A stretch of 64,000 nucleotides of DNA, taken from positions 248,001 to 312,000 of the forward strand of contig NZ_NIDE01000002.1 of the NCBI RefSeq assembly GCF_002197845.1, written 5' to 3'. The notes under the pieces are model-generated. The model was given only the letters and a program-made list of their open reading frames with translations. It was not told the origin of the DNA and did no database searches. This DNA is from Fimbriiglobus ruber (lineage in GTDB: Bacteria; Planctomycetota; Planctomycetia; Gemmatales; Gemmataceae). Of this stretch, positions 17,675 through 26,566 are shown piece by piece; the first letter of the stretch is position 1; every line of letters starts with the position of its first letter. The position numbers and the translations under genes are program-made.

Positions 17675-18448
17675 ATGCCGGGCGCAACCAGACTGTTGGA
17701 CCACCCGGTCATCGGTCGGCGGGTATTCCACCCGCGGCCGACGACGGCCGCACCCACGCTCGTGGTCGAGGCGGGGGGCTACCAACTCGGCTGCCACGTC
17801 CAACGCCCTCACCCCAACGGAGGGTGGGTCGTCTACTTCCACGGCAACGGTGAACTCGCCGCCGAGTGCGACCGGTACTGTAGCGACCTGTTCACCCAAG
17901 CCGGGTTCAACGTCTGTTTCATCGAATACCGCGGGTATGGCGCGTCCGATGGTGAGCCGACCCTGTCAGCCATGCTCGGGGACGGGGAGCGGGTGGTCGC
18001 GGCCCTGGGGGTGCCGGCCGGGCGGGTCGTGGCGTTCGGCCGGTCGCTCGGAAGCCTGTACGCGATCGAACTGGCCCGCCGGCTGCCGGCGATCGGCGGA
18101 GTCGTTCTGGAGAGCGGGATCGCGGCCATCAGCGACCTCTGGCCCCTCGCCCAGAAGGCCGAAGAGATCGGCTGCGAGCCCGCGGCGATCGACCAGGAGA
18201 TCGCCGCGGATTTCGACCACCAAGCCAAGCTCGGTGCGTACAACGGTCCCCTGTTGGTCCTTCACGCGGCCGGGGACACACTTGTCGACGCCTCGCACGC
18301 CGAGCGGTTGCACGCCTGGGCCAGCGGCCCGGACAAGCGGCTCGTCCTGCTCCCACGCGGCAGCCACAACACGATCCTGTCGGCCAACCTGACCGAATAC
18401 GTGGCCGAACTGCAGGGCTTCCTGCGGCGCGTCGGGCCGAGCAATTAG
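17675..18448 (+). CDS. Alpha/beta-hydrolase
   Basis: A 257-residue serine hydrolase of the alpha/beta fold. The start at 17675 has GGAG six bases upstream; the frame extends to 17525 but that part has no family character. The oxyanion region is VVYFHGNGELAAE (about 58-70), the strand before the nucleophile contains FIEYRGYGASDGE, the nucleophile elbow is AFGRSLGS with Ser in G-R-S-L-G, the acid is likely the Asp in LHAAGDTLVD, and the base is the His in RGSHNTIL. It resembles the BEM46/YqiA-like group of small cytoplasmic esterases or thioesterases; the substrate is unknown. Confidence 0.85.
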   Translation: MPGATRLLDHPVIGRRVFHPRPTTAAPTLVVEAGGYQLGCHVQRPHPNGGWVVYFHGNGELAAECDRYCSDLFTQAGFNVCFIEYRGYGASDGEPTLSAMLGDGERVVAALGVPAGRVVAFGRSLGSLYAIELARRLPAIGGVVLESGIAAISDLWPLAQKAEEIGCEPAAIDQEIAADFDHQAKLGAYNGPLLVLHAAGDTLVDASHAERLHAWASGPDKRLVLLPRGSHNTILSANLTEYVAELQGFLRRVGPSN

Positions 18449-18548
18449 CCACAGAGATCACAGAGAAAAACCTGCGCACACAAAAGCGACCGCCGAATTT
18501 TTAGTTCGTTATTGTAATTCTCTCTGTGTCCTCTGTGATCTCTGTGGC
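18448..18548. repeat. Intergenic inverted repeat with tandem CTCTGTG units
   Basis: Perfect 18 bp arms GCCACAGAGATCACAGAG (18448-18465) and the complement at 18531-18548, 65 bases apart. The right arm is part of three tandem 9-mers starting CTCTGTG (18522, 18531, 18540). The left arm overlaps the last base of the hydrolase stop codon. Sequences of this kind recur between genes in several bacterial phyla; here it lies between the hydrolase and wecB. Confidence 0.8.
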
Positions 18549-18620
18549 AAAACTCTTCTGGGCTTTCTTCCCCGGCATGCTAAAAGACGGTGTGGTCCCG
18601 CACCCTTACCGTGAGCCGCC

Positions 18621-19757
18621 ATGCCGCCGACCGTCGCGACCGTGTTTGGCACCCGCCCCGAAGCGATCAAGATGGCTCCGGTCGTTCGCGCGCTCCGCGC
18701 CGACCCGCGGTTGCAAACCGTCGTCTGCGTCACCGGCCAGCACCGGCAGATGCTCGACCAGATCCTCGACACCTTCGCGATCACCCCGGACGCCGACCTG
18801 AACGTGATGGCCCCCGGCCAGTCGCTCGCCGGATTGACCGCGCGGGCGATCACGCACCTCGACGCATTCCTGGCCGAGCGGCGGCCGGACCTGCTGCTCG
18901 TCCAGGGCGACACGACGACCGCGTTCGCCGCCGCGCTAACGGCGTTTTACCACAAGATCCCGGTCGGACACGTCGAGGCGGGCCTGCGGACCGGGGACTT
19001 GTATTCGCCGTGGCCGGAGGAAGCGAACCGCGTCCTCGTGACCCGGCTCGCGGCCCTGCACTTCGCCCCGACGCCCGCGGCCCGAGACAACCTGCTCCGC
19101 GAGAGCGTACCAGCCGGCCGCATCCACATGACCGGGAACACGGTGGTGGACGCCCTGCTCTACGCGATCGCGCAAATCGACCGGAACCCGCCCCACGTCG
19201 CCGGCTTGCCGCCCGCGGTGACGGCGGGGACCGCGCGGTTTGTCCTCATCACGGGACACCGGCGGGAGAACTTCGGCGACAGCTTCGCGGCCATCTGCCA
19301 CGCGATCGCCGACCTCGCCCGGCGGTTCCCGGACGTGCATTTCATTTACCCGGTCCACCTCAACCCGAACGTCCGCGGCCCGGTCGACGCGGTCCTCCGC
19401 CCGGCCGACCTGCCCAACGTCCACCTTCTCGACCCACTGCCCTACCGCGAATTTATCTCCCTCTTCCGCCGGGCGACGATCGTCCTTTCAGACTCCGGCG
19501 GTGTCCAAGAAGAAGCCCCGTCACTGGGCATCCCCGTCCTGCTGATGCGCGACACGACCGAGCGGCCCGAGGCGGTCGACGCCGGCGCGGTGAGGCTCGT
19601 TGGCGCGGATCGGGCGCGGATTGTGGAGGAGGCGACCCGCCTGCTCACCGACCCGGCCGCCTACCGCGCGATGGCGGCGAAATCGAACCCCTACGGCGAC
19701 GGCCACGCGGCCGATCGGATCGTGGCCGCGTGCGCGGCGTTCCTGGGGACAGGGTAA
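18621..19757 (+). CDS. wecB: UDP-N-acetylglucosamine 2-epimerase (non-hydrolysing)
   Basis: A 378-residue GT-B-fold enzyme that interconverts UDP-GlcNAc and UDP-ManNAc, supplying ManNAc-type sugars for surface polysaccharide. Signatures are FGTRPEAIKMAPVV at the N-terminus, LLLVQGDTTTAFAAAL with the catalytic-region Asp, VGHVEAGLRTGDLYSPWPEE, the TGHRRENFGD motif with the catalytic His, and DSGGVQEEAPSLGIPVLLMR near the C-terminus. Length and all blocks are normal. The start at 18621 begins directly before the first strand. No other sugar-nucleotide genes are adjacent; a giant secreted protein follows on the same strand after about 220 bases. Confidence 0.95.
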   Translation: MPPTVATVFGTRPEAIKMAPVVRALRADPRLQTVVCVTGQHRQMLDQILDTFAITPDADLNVMAPGQSLAGLTARAITHLDAFLAERRPDLLLVQGDTTTAFAAALTAFYHKIPVGHVEAGLRTGDLYSPWPEEANRVLVTRLAALHFAPTPAARDNLLRESVPAGRIHMTGNTVVDALLYAIAQIDRNPPHVAGLPPAVTAGTARFVLITGHRRENFGDSFAAICHAIADLARRFPDVHFIYPVHLNPNVRGPVDAVLRPADLPNVHLLDPLPYREFISLFRRATIVLSDSGGVQEEAPSLGIPVLLMRDTTERPEAVDAGAVRLVGADRARIVEEATRLLTDPAAYRAMAAKSNPYGDGHAADRIVAACAAFLGTG

Positions 19758-19975
19758 CAGCCCTTCGCTGGCATCGAACGAAGACCACGAGAGAAGACGC
19801 GAATATCCAAACATCTAAAGACACAGGGTTTGTTAAGAATCAAAGAGGCGAGTCGATTCGGGTCGAACGACAGGAAAGAAAGTACGTGCGCATTTCGAAT
19901 CGATTTGTATTTCCTAAAATGAGCAACACCATCGCCCGAGGTCTTCCAGGCTTACCTTTTCGCAGAATCTCCCCG

Positions 19976-22900
19976 ATGCGCCAGAACCGACGCCGATCGA
20001 TCCGCCCCGAACTCGTCGCCCTGGAGGACCGCGACACCCCGACCGCAACGATCTTCCCCGTGGCCGGCGGGGCGTCGTTCGTTAACGGTTCCCCGGCCAC
20101 CGCGGCCCAGCTGGCCCCGCCAACAAACGTCGCGGCCGACGCGGTCGGGGACGTGTTCATCGCCGATACCACGTACAACCGCGTCCTGCGGGTGGACGCC
20201 AAGACCGGTGCCATTTCGACCCTCGCCGGGAACGGGACGGCTGGATTCAGTGGCGACGGCGGCCCGGCCACCGCGGCCCAACTGAACGGTCCGACCGACG
20301 TGGCGGCGGACGCGGCCGGGGACGTGTTCATCGTCGACAACAAAAATAACCGCGTCCGGCGGGTGGACGCCGCAACGGGCGTCATCACCACTGTCGCCGG
20401 GAACGGCCGCCCCGGATTATCCCAGTACGGCGGGCCGGCCACAGCCACCCCGTTGGAATTCCCGAATCTGGTGGCGGTCGATGCGGCCGGGGACATTTTT
20501 ATTACTGAAACCGAATCCCTGGGCACCGAGGTGGTCCGGGTGGACGCGAAGACCGCTGTCATCACCACCGTCGCCGGAAACGGGGTTGCCGGATTTTCTG
20601 GGGACGGCGGCCCGGCCACGGCCGCCGAAATCGAAGCCGCGGGACTGGCAGTAGACGCCGCCGGAAACGTCTTCCTCACCGATCCCGTCAATAATCGCGT
20701 CCGGCGGGTGGACGCCGCGACCGGTGTCATCACCACCGTCGCCGGGGGCGCGAGCAACCTCACCCCGTTCCTCGGCGGCCCCGCGACGGCCGCCTTTTTG
20801 CAAAGCCCGGCGTCGCTGGCGGTGGACGCGGCCGGGAATCTATTGCTCGAAAATAACGACACCCAAATCCTCCGGGTGGACGCCACGACCAACGTCATCA
20901 CGGCCGTCGACGCGAACCTGTCGCAAGGGTTCTCCGGGGACGGCGGGCCCACCTCGGCCGCCTTATTCGGCGGTCAACTCGGGCTGGCGGTGGACGCGAC
21001 CGGCGACCTGTTCGTCGCCGACACGCTCAACCACCGCATCCGCAAAGTGACGGCCGCAACGGGGATCATTAATACCATCGCCGGGGGCGGGACGACGAAC
21101 GGCGGTCCGGCCACCGCGGCCGCGCTGACTAACGCGACCGGAACGGCAGTCGACGCGGCCGGGAATTTCTATTTCGCCGATAGCGACCGAATCTGGAAGG
21201 TCGACCCGGCGACCGGAATCATCACGGCCGTCTCCGGGAGCGGCACGCCGGGATTCTCGGGCGACGGCGGGCCGGCCACGGCCGCTCAGGTTGTCGACCC
21301 CGTAGCGCTGGCGGTGGACGCCGCCGGAGACGTGTTCATCGCCGACGCGAACAACAACCGGATCCGGCGGGTCGACGCCACGACCGGAATCATCACCACC
21401 GTCGCCGGGAACGGGACCGCGGGATTCTCGGGCGACGGCGGACCGGCCACCGCGGCCCAACTGAACGCCCCCTCGAGTTTGAGCGTGGACGCGGCCGGGG
21501 ACGTGTTCGTCGCCGACACACAGAACGACCGCGTCCGGCGGATCGACGCCACGACAGGCGTCATTACCACCGTCGCCGGGAACGGGACCGCGGGGTTTTC
21601 GGGCGACGGCGGACCGGCCACCGCCGCACAGCTAAACGGACCCTCTTCAGGTTTGAGCGTGGACGCGGCCGGGGACGTGTTCGTCGCCGACACGCAGAAC
21701 GACCGCGTCCGGCGGATCGACGCCACGACGGGCGTCATTACCACCGTCGCCGGAAGCGGCTCCCCCTCCGGGCCCGTAGGAAGTGGCCGGGGCGCGGATT
21801 ACGACGACGGTGGACCGGCTACGGCCGCCACGGTGAGCCCGAACGCGTTGGCCGTGGATGCGGGAGGAAATTTATTCATCGCGGACTTGTACTTCGGTGT
21901 CATCCGGCGGGTCGACGCCACGACGGGCATTATCACTACTGTTGCCGGAAACGGCCTCGGAACGTTAATCGGACCGGGTGGACCCGTCACCGCACCCTTG
22001 CTCAGTCTGGGAGCGATGGCGATCGACCCGGCCGGTAGCCTGTTCGTCGCGGACGGACTCCAGATCGACGAAGTGCAGCTCACGACCACCCCGGCAGTGG
22101 TCCCGGGGAGTGTCCTGGCCGCGTTCTCGGCCCTCGGCCCGAACCCCCGGGCGACGGCCGCCGATCTGAACGGGGACGGGGTTACCGACTATATCGGGGT
22201 GACCACCGCCGGGGTCGCCAATCAGGTCGAAGTCCTCGACGGCTTGACCCACCAGTTGACCTCGTTCGCCCCGTTCGAGGCGACGTTCACCAGCGGCCTG
22301 TACGTGAGCACGGCCGACCTGACCGGGACCGGGCACACCGATGTGATCGTCACCCCGGACCAGGGAGGCGGGCCGGTGGTGGCCGTGTACGACGGTGCCG
22401 CCCTGGACGCCGGCACCACCGGGAATGCGGCCCAGATCGCCCGGTTCTTCGGGATCGCCGACCCGAATTTCCGGGGCGGGGACCGGGCGGCCGCGTCGAC
22501 CGTCAACGGGACGGCCACCCTGGTCGTGTCGGCCGGGTTCGGCGGCGGCCCCCGGATCGCGATCTTCAACGCCCAGGACGTCGCGTCCGGCAGTTCAAAC
22601 CCGTCCCGCCTGGTCCCGGACTTCTTCGCGTTCGAGGACACCCTGCGGAACGGGGCGTTCGTGGCGGCCGGGGACCTGACCGGCGACGGGGTACCCGACC
22701 TGGCGTTCGGCGGCGGCCCGGACGGGGCCCCACGGGTCCGCGTCTTCGACGGGGCCAAGCTGCTCGCAGCCGGGTCGTTTTCCACCCTGGATCAGATCGC
22801 CGGACAGGCCGAGGTGGCCGACTTCTTCTCGGGCGACCCGACGTCGCGGGTCGGGGTGCGGATAGCCATCCGGGACGTGTTCGGAAGCGGCAGCCCGGAA

Positions 22901-23026
22901 CTGGCCGCCGAGTCGGGAGCCGGCGGGCCGATCAGTGTGTATTCGTACGGGGCGCTAACCGCGAACTCGGCCGACCCGACCGCGGACGAAACCATCAACC
23001 CGATGGCCGGCGTGTTCGTCGATTGA
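19976..23026 (+). CDS. Giant secreted NHL-repeat / FG-GAP surface protein
   Basis: About 1016 residues. I start at the ATG at 19976, which gives a basic N-terminus followed by RPELVALEDRDTPTA, the LEDR..PA motif found at the N-termini of planctomycete extracellular proteins. Residues about 30-690 hold some 12 NHL-type units (VAVDAAGDVFIAD..NNRVRRVDA.TG.ITTVAGNG), ending mostly in GFSGDGGPATAA. The C-terminal 300 residues are an FG-GAP/VCBS-like module with Asp-rich loops (DLNGDGVTD, DLTGTGHTD, DLTGDGVPD) and end in AGVFVD. A related module ends the two giant proteins at 52.9-64 kb. Probably a cell-surface or secreted binding protein. Confidence 0.85.
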   Translation: MRQNRRRSIRPELVALEDRDTPTATIFPVAGGASFVNGSPATAAQLAPPTNVAADAVGDVFIADTTYNRVLRVDAKTGAISTLAGNGTAGFSGDGGPATAAQLNGPTDVAADAAGDVFIVDNKNNRVRRVDAATGVITTVAGNGRPGLSQYGGPATATPLEFPNLVAVDAAGDIFITETESLGTEVVRVDAKTAVITTVAGNGVAGFSGDGGPATAAEIEAAGLAVDAAGNVFLTDPVNNRVRRVDAATGVITTVAGGASNLTPFLGGPATAAFLQSPASLAVDAAGNLLLENNDTQILRVDATTNVITAVDANLSQGFSGDGGPTSAALFGGQLGLAVDATGDLFVADTLNHRIRKVTAATGIINTIAGGGTTNGGPATAAALTNATGTAVDAAGNFYFADSDRIWKVDPATGIITAVSGSGTPGFSGDGGPATAAQVVDPVALAVDAAGDVFIADANNNRIRRVDATTGIITTVAGNGTAGFSGDGGPATAAQLNAPSSLSVDAAGDVFVADTQNDRVRRIDATTGVITTVAGNGTAGFSGDGGPATAAQLNGPSSGLSVDAAGDVFVADTQNDRVRRIDATTGVITTVAGSGSPSGPVGSGRGADYDDGGPATAATVSPNALAVDAGGNLFIADLYFGVIRRVDATTGIITTVAGNGLGTLIGPGGPVTAPLLSLGAMAIDPAGSLFVADGLQIDEVQLTTTPAVVPGSVLAAFSALGPNPRATAADLNGDGVTDYIGVTTAGVANQVEVLDGLTHQLTSFAPFEATFTSGLYVSTADLTGTGHTDVIVTPDQGGGPVVAVYDGAALDAGTTGNAAQIARFFGIADPNFRGGDRAAASTVNGTATLVVSAGFGGGPRIAIFNAQDVASGSSNPSRLVPDFFAFEDTLRNGAFVAAGDLTGDGVPDLAFGGGPDGAPRVRVFDGAKLLAAGSFSTLDQIAGQAEVADFFSGDPTSRVGVRIAIRDVFGSGSPELAAESGAGGPISVYSYGALTANSADPTADETINPMAGVFVD

Positions 23027-23036
23027 TGTCCGCGCC

Positions 23037-25025
23037 TCACTTGCCCTTGAGAATCTCCAACTTCTTCAGCGTCGCGTGGGTCTCGCCCTCGATCAGGCGG
23101 AGGTCCTTGGAGATCGCCTCGATGTCTTTCAGGGTCGCCTGGCCGCCCTCGGCGCTCGGGTCGACGGTGTCGAGTATGTCTTTGAGCTTGCCGTAGGTCG
23201 TCTCGAACGACGCGAGCAGGTTGAGCAGGCCGAGGCGGTCGTCGTTCTTGGTCAGGACCGCGGCCGCCTCCTTGAGCCGTTCGAGGCCGCCCTTGATCTC
23301 GACCAGCCCGGTCAGCTTCCGCCAGGCGTCGGTGATGTAGTCCCGGGCCGCCTTGTGCTCCGCGTTCCGCGGCTGCCAGTCCTCGGCCAGCCGCGCCTTC
23401 CGGTCCTTGATCTCGGGCTGCTTCACCAGGTCGTAGAGCTCGTCGTACAGGTCCAGGGCCTCGAGGATTTCCCCCCGCTCGACGTGCTGGGCAATCTGCC
23501 GGTTGAGTTCCTTCGCCCGGAACTCCTTCTCGAACCGGGTCGGGTCTTCCGACCGGGCCACGGCGGCCGTCAGATCCTGGGTCGTCTTCTCGATCGGCCC
23601 GCGGCCGTCGCGGATCGCCCGGAGCTTTTCGCCCGCGTCGTCCAGCAGTTCGGCGACCCGCTTGTCCTTGGCGACCGGGGTCTGCTTGAGGCGGTCCAGT
23701 TCGGCCGCCAGCTCGCGGTCGGCGGCCGCGGCGGCGGCCAGCCCGGCGGTCGCCCGCTCGAGGGCGTCCTTGTTCTTCCCGGCCCCGATCAAGCGGGAGA
23801 TGGCCTTGGCCAGCGCCCGCTGGGCTTCCTGGGCCGCGATCACCCGGCTCCAGAAGTCCGTACACTCCCGCTCGCCCGCGGCCCGGGCCGCCTCGTCGGC
23901 GTTCACCGCGAACCGGACGGTGACCGGGCCCGCCCCGAGGACGGGGACCGGGAACCGCTCCTCCCGGGCCGTCCCCAGGCCGACCACGACGCAGGCCACG
24001 TTCCGCAGCGGGCGGACCGACTGGAACACCCCGTTCCGCAGTTTGAGTTCGTCCCGCGGGTCGGGCCGGTCGGTGAAGTCGACGTCGCTGGCCCGGACCT
24101 GGAGGAGGCCGCCGGCCGCAGCCGGGGCGCCGCTCGGGTCGACGACCCGGACCACCACCGCCCCCTCGATAGTCGCCAACTTCATGCACCGGACGCCGAT
24201 CACACCCCGCCCGGTGGGAAACGCGTTCTCGAACCGGGTGAACACCCGGCACCGGCACGCCCCGTCGGACAATGCCGCCTCCGCCCGCAGGAGGGTGTAC
24301 TCGCGGGGCCGGCCGACGCGGACCGGCGTCTCGTCCACGACAGGCGGCCGGCCCCGCGTCCCTCGTGCCCCGGGCGGGGTCGGCCGCGCCTGCTCCAGGA
24401 CGGCCGCCACCGCGAACACGTCTCCCGCGTGAACGAATTTTTCCAGCCCGCGGAGGCGGCCCCCGCGGAAGGTCACTTTCACGAAGCCCGGGTCGCCCTC
24501 AATCATCTCGACCGTCCCGACCGGGCCGAAGTCCGGGGCGACGACCAGGCCGGCCAGCCGGCCGACCATCTCCGGGGCGGCCGTCTCGTTCGCCCGCACG
24601 AGCGGCGACGTCAGCCCGGTCGACCCGTCGTGTTGGCGGGCTTCCAGGCGGTACCGGCCGCCGCGGACCAGCACCCGGAGGAAGTGCGTTTTCGCCCCGG
24701 TCAACTCGCGGGACCCGTCGAGCGCGGGCCACCCCTCTTTGGCGAACTTTTTGACCAGCGGGCCCCACTCGGGCGGGGCGGCGGCCAGGTCTTGTACGTC
24801 GACGGTACCGAGTTGCCCGAGCGGGGCCGCGAGGGCCGCCCGGACGTTCGCCAGGATCTGCTCGCGGAGATCTTTCGGGAGGAGCGGGTGCGAGTCGAAC
24901 TGGACTGCCACCCGCCACACGTAGGGGGTGGTCGCCTCGGGGTCGAGGCGGGGTGGGGCGGCGGCCGCGGGGCTCATCCAGAAGGTGGCGCAAGCGAGCA
25001 GAACGGCAACGGGGCGGACCGCCAT
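23037..25025 (-). CDS. Secreted protein with coiled-coil C-terminal half, unknown
   Basis: A 662-residue product. The start at 25025 has GGAGG seven bases upstream and opens into a signal peptide (MAVRPVAVLLACATFWMSPAAAA). Residues about 25-380 are beta-rich, with a stretch like a regulatory or carbohydrate-binding domain (PVGTVEMIEGDPGFVKVTF). Residues about 400-660 are mostly charged helices (FWSRVIAAQEAQRALAKAIS and onward), probably coiled coil. I do not recognise the family. Its stop is 10 bases from the convergent stop of the NHL protein, so the two messages probably overlap. Function unknown; an envelope location is inferred from the signal peptide. Confidence 0.7.
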   Translation of the reverse strand: MAVRPVAVLLACATFWMSPAAAAPPRLDPEATTPYVWRVAVQFDSHPLLPKDLREQILANVRAALAAPLGQLGTVDVQDLAAAPPEWGPLVKKFAKEGWPALDGSRELTGAKTHFLRVLVRGGRYRLEARQHDGSTGLTSPLVRANETAAPEMVGRLAGLVVAPDFGPVGTVEMIEGDPGFVKVTFRGGRLRGLEKFVHAGDVFAVAAVLEQARPTPPGARGTRGRPPVVDETPVRVGRPREYTLLRAEAALSDGACRCRVFTRFENAFPTGRGVIGVRCMKLATIEGAVVVRVVDPSGAPAAAGGLLQVRASDVDFTDRPDPRDELKLRNGVFQSVRPLRNVACVVVGLGTAREERFPVPVLGAGPVTVRFAVNADEAARAAGERECTDFWSRVIAAQEAQRALAKAISRLIGAGKNKDALERATAGLAAAAAADRELAAELDRLKQTPVAKDKRVAELLDDAGEKLRAIRDGRGPIEKTTQDLTAAVARSEDPTRFEKEFRAKELNRQIAQHVERGEILEALDLYDELYDLVKQPEIKDRKARLAEDWQPRNAEHKAARDYITDAWRKLTGLVEIKGGLERLKEAAAVLTKNDDRLGLLNLLASFETTYGKLKDILDTVDPSAEGGQATLKDIEAISKDLRLIEGETHATLKKLEILKGK

Positions 25026-25110
25026 GTCAAGACCTCCGGGGTCGTCGGTACGGGCATTGTACCACCCGCGGCGGCACACGTCGGCACGCGACCGGGGGAG
25101 TCCAGAAACG

Positions 25111-25144
25111 AAAAAACCCCGGCCAGCGGGGTCGCTGGCCGGGG
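25111..25144 (-). terminator. Intrinsic terminator of the Cys-rich protein gene
   Basis: Perfect 12 bp stem, CCCCGGCCAGCG (25117-25128) and its complement (25133-25144), with a 4-base loop. On the minus strand it is followed by six T (A run at 25111-25116), about 50 bases after the stop of the upstream gene. It also shields the divergently placed gene start at 25025. Confidence 0.9.
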
Positions 25145-25195
25145 TCGGGTGGCTCGCGGGACCATCGTCCCACGGGCCGGTTTAGACGTCAGAGC

Positions 25196-26566
25196 TTAGT
25201 GGCAGGTCGAGCAGCCGCTCGACGCACCGCTGAACAGCGGGGTGCCGCAGGACGGGGTGCAGGACGAGCCGCAGACCGAACCGCGGTTGCACAGCTTGCC
25301 GCCGAACCCGGTCATCATGCCGCTGATGCGGGAGCAGAGCGACGGGCGGGGGCAGGTGTTGCAAGCTGAGCCGTAACCCGAACCGTAACCCGAACCACAG
25401 GGCGAGCCGCAAGCCGGGGAGGCACAGGCGGTCGTGCAAGCCGGGGCGACCAGGACTTGCTTCTCGACGCAGCGGGCGACGCACCGGGTTTCCATCACGG
25501 TTTCGGTGTGCGGGACCGAGACGCAAACCGTCCGGGTGGTCGTGTACGGCACGCACCGGGTGGTGCAGGTCGTGTACGTCTCACACCGGGTTTCCGGCAC
25601 GCACCGGGTGCGGCAGACCGGCACCTGGCAGGTGACGTTTTCGCAGACCGTACGGGTCCGGCAGACCGGCACCTGGATCGTCTTGCAGACGGTTTGGTAG
25701 CTGCAGACTTGCTTGGTCACCGGCACGCAGACGGCGACCTTCTTGCAGACCGTGACCGGCTCGCACACGTTTTCGCAAGTCGTGACCTTCTTGCACACGG
25801 TCCGGGTCTTGCAGACCGGGCCGCAGCTGGTCGGGCAAGCCGGGGCACAGGCGGTCGCACAGGGGTTGCAGGGGTCGACCGCGTAGGCCGACGTGCTACC
25901 CCGGCTGCACAGGCCGCCGAAGCCGCTGCCCACGCGGGCGAACGCCGTCTGGAACGGGGCCGCAACTTCGGTGGCGACGGTGGACGTGTGGCGGACCGTC
26001 CGGTTCCGCATTTCCGTCACCATCTGGGTTTCGTAGTGGGTTTCGTTCACGGTCACCGTCGAGGTGACCGGAACCCGCTCGGACACGGTCCGGGTTTCCA
26101 TGACCGTCTCGGTCACGGGCTTGCTGACCGTGTGCGTCCGGCTTTCCATAACCGTTTCGGTCACCATCCGGTTGACCGTCACGTTCCGGGTCTGGGTGAC
26201 CGGGACGGTTTCGGTCCGGTAGGCGGTGACGTTCTCGGTCCGCAGTTCCTGCCGCATCACCGTGCGGGTGACGGGAACTTGGGTCGGGACCATCTCGGTG
26301 GTCCGAACCGTGGTGTACGTCGGGGCGGCCGCGACGCCGCAGCCTCCACCCACCGCACCGTAGCTGCCGGCGACCGCGCCGCAGCCGTCGGTCGCGATCG
26401 GGGCCGCGGTGATCGCGGCCGGGGCGGCCGGGCCGGGCATAGCCGCGGCGGGGGCGGCGGCCGGGGCAGCCGGGGCCGGCTTTTCGTCGGCCGCGTAGAC
26501 CGACATGCCGAACAGGCCGGCACACGCGGCCGTCAGCAAACACACCTTCAACTGACGGAAACTCAT
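25196..26566 (-). CDS. Cys-rich repetitive envelope protein (YTV-like)
   Basis: A 456-residue exported protein; the start at 26566 leads into a signal peptide (MSFRQLKVCLLTAACAGLFGMSVYA). A low-complexity Ala/Pro segment is followed by a Thr/Val-rich region without Cys (about 80-215) built on units such as TETVMESRT and RTVSERVPVTSTVTVN. Then comes a Cys-rich region (about 245-456) with units like CKTRTVCKKVTTCENVC and VPVCRTRTVCENVTC. The pattern resembles the Cys-rich YTV-type wall proteins described in Rhodopirellula baltica, where disulfide cross-linking was proposed. This is family-level resemblance only. It has its own terminator, and a long intergenic region lies upstream. Confidence 0.75.
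   Translation of the reverse strand: MSFRQLKVCLLTAACAGLFGMSVYAADEKPAPAAPAAAPAAAMPGPAAPAAITAAPIATDGCGAVAGSYGAVGGGCGVAAAPTYTTVRTTEMVPTQVPVTRTVMRQELRTENVTAYRTETVPVTQTRNVTVNRMVTETVMESRTHTVSKPVTETVMETRTVSERVPVTSTVTVNETHYETQMVTEMRNRTVRHTSTVATEVAAPFQTAFARVGSGFGGLCSRGSTSAYAVDPCNPCATACAPACPTSCGPVCKTRTVCKKVTTCENVCEPVTVCKKVAVCVPVTKQVCSYQTVCKTIQVPVCRTRTVCENVTCQVPVCRTRCVPETRCETYTTCTTRCVPYTTTRTVCVSVPHTETVMETRCVARCVEKQVLVAPACTTACASPACGSPCGSGYGSGYGSACNTCPRPSLCSRISGMMTGFGGKLCNRGSVCGSSCTPSCGTPLFSGASSGCSTCH

Noticed and set aside
18590-19975. Long plus-strand frame that runs through wecB into the NHL protein
   Set aside because: This part overlaps wecB in another frame and has the Arg/Pro/Gly-rich composition of a shadow frame. 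The real NHL protein starts at about 19976.
19976-22080. Regularly spaced DNA repeats resembling an array
   Set aside because: The period of about 150-170 bases is the NHL protein repeat; units are in frame and protein-coding. It is not a CRISPR array, and no cas genes are present.
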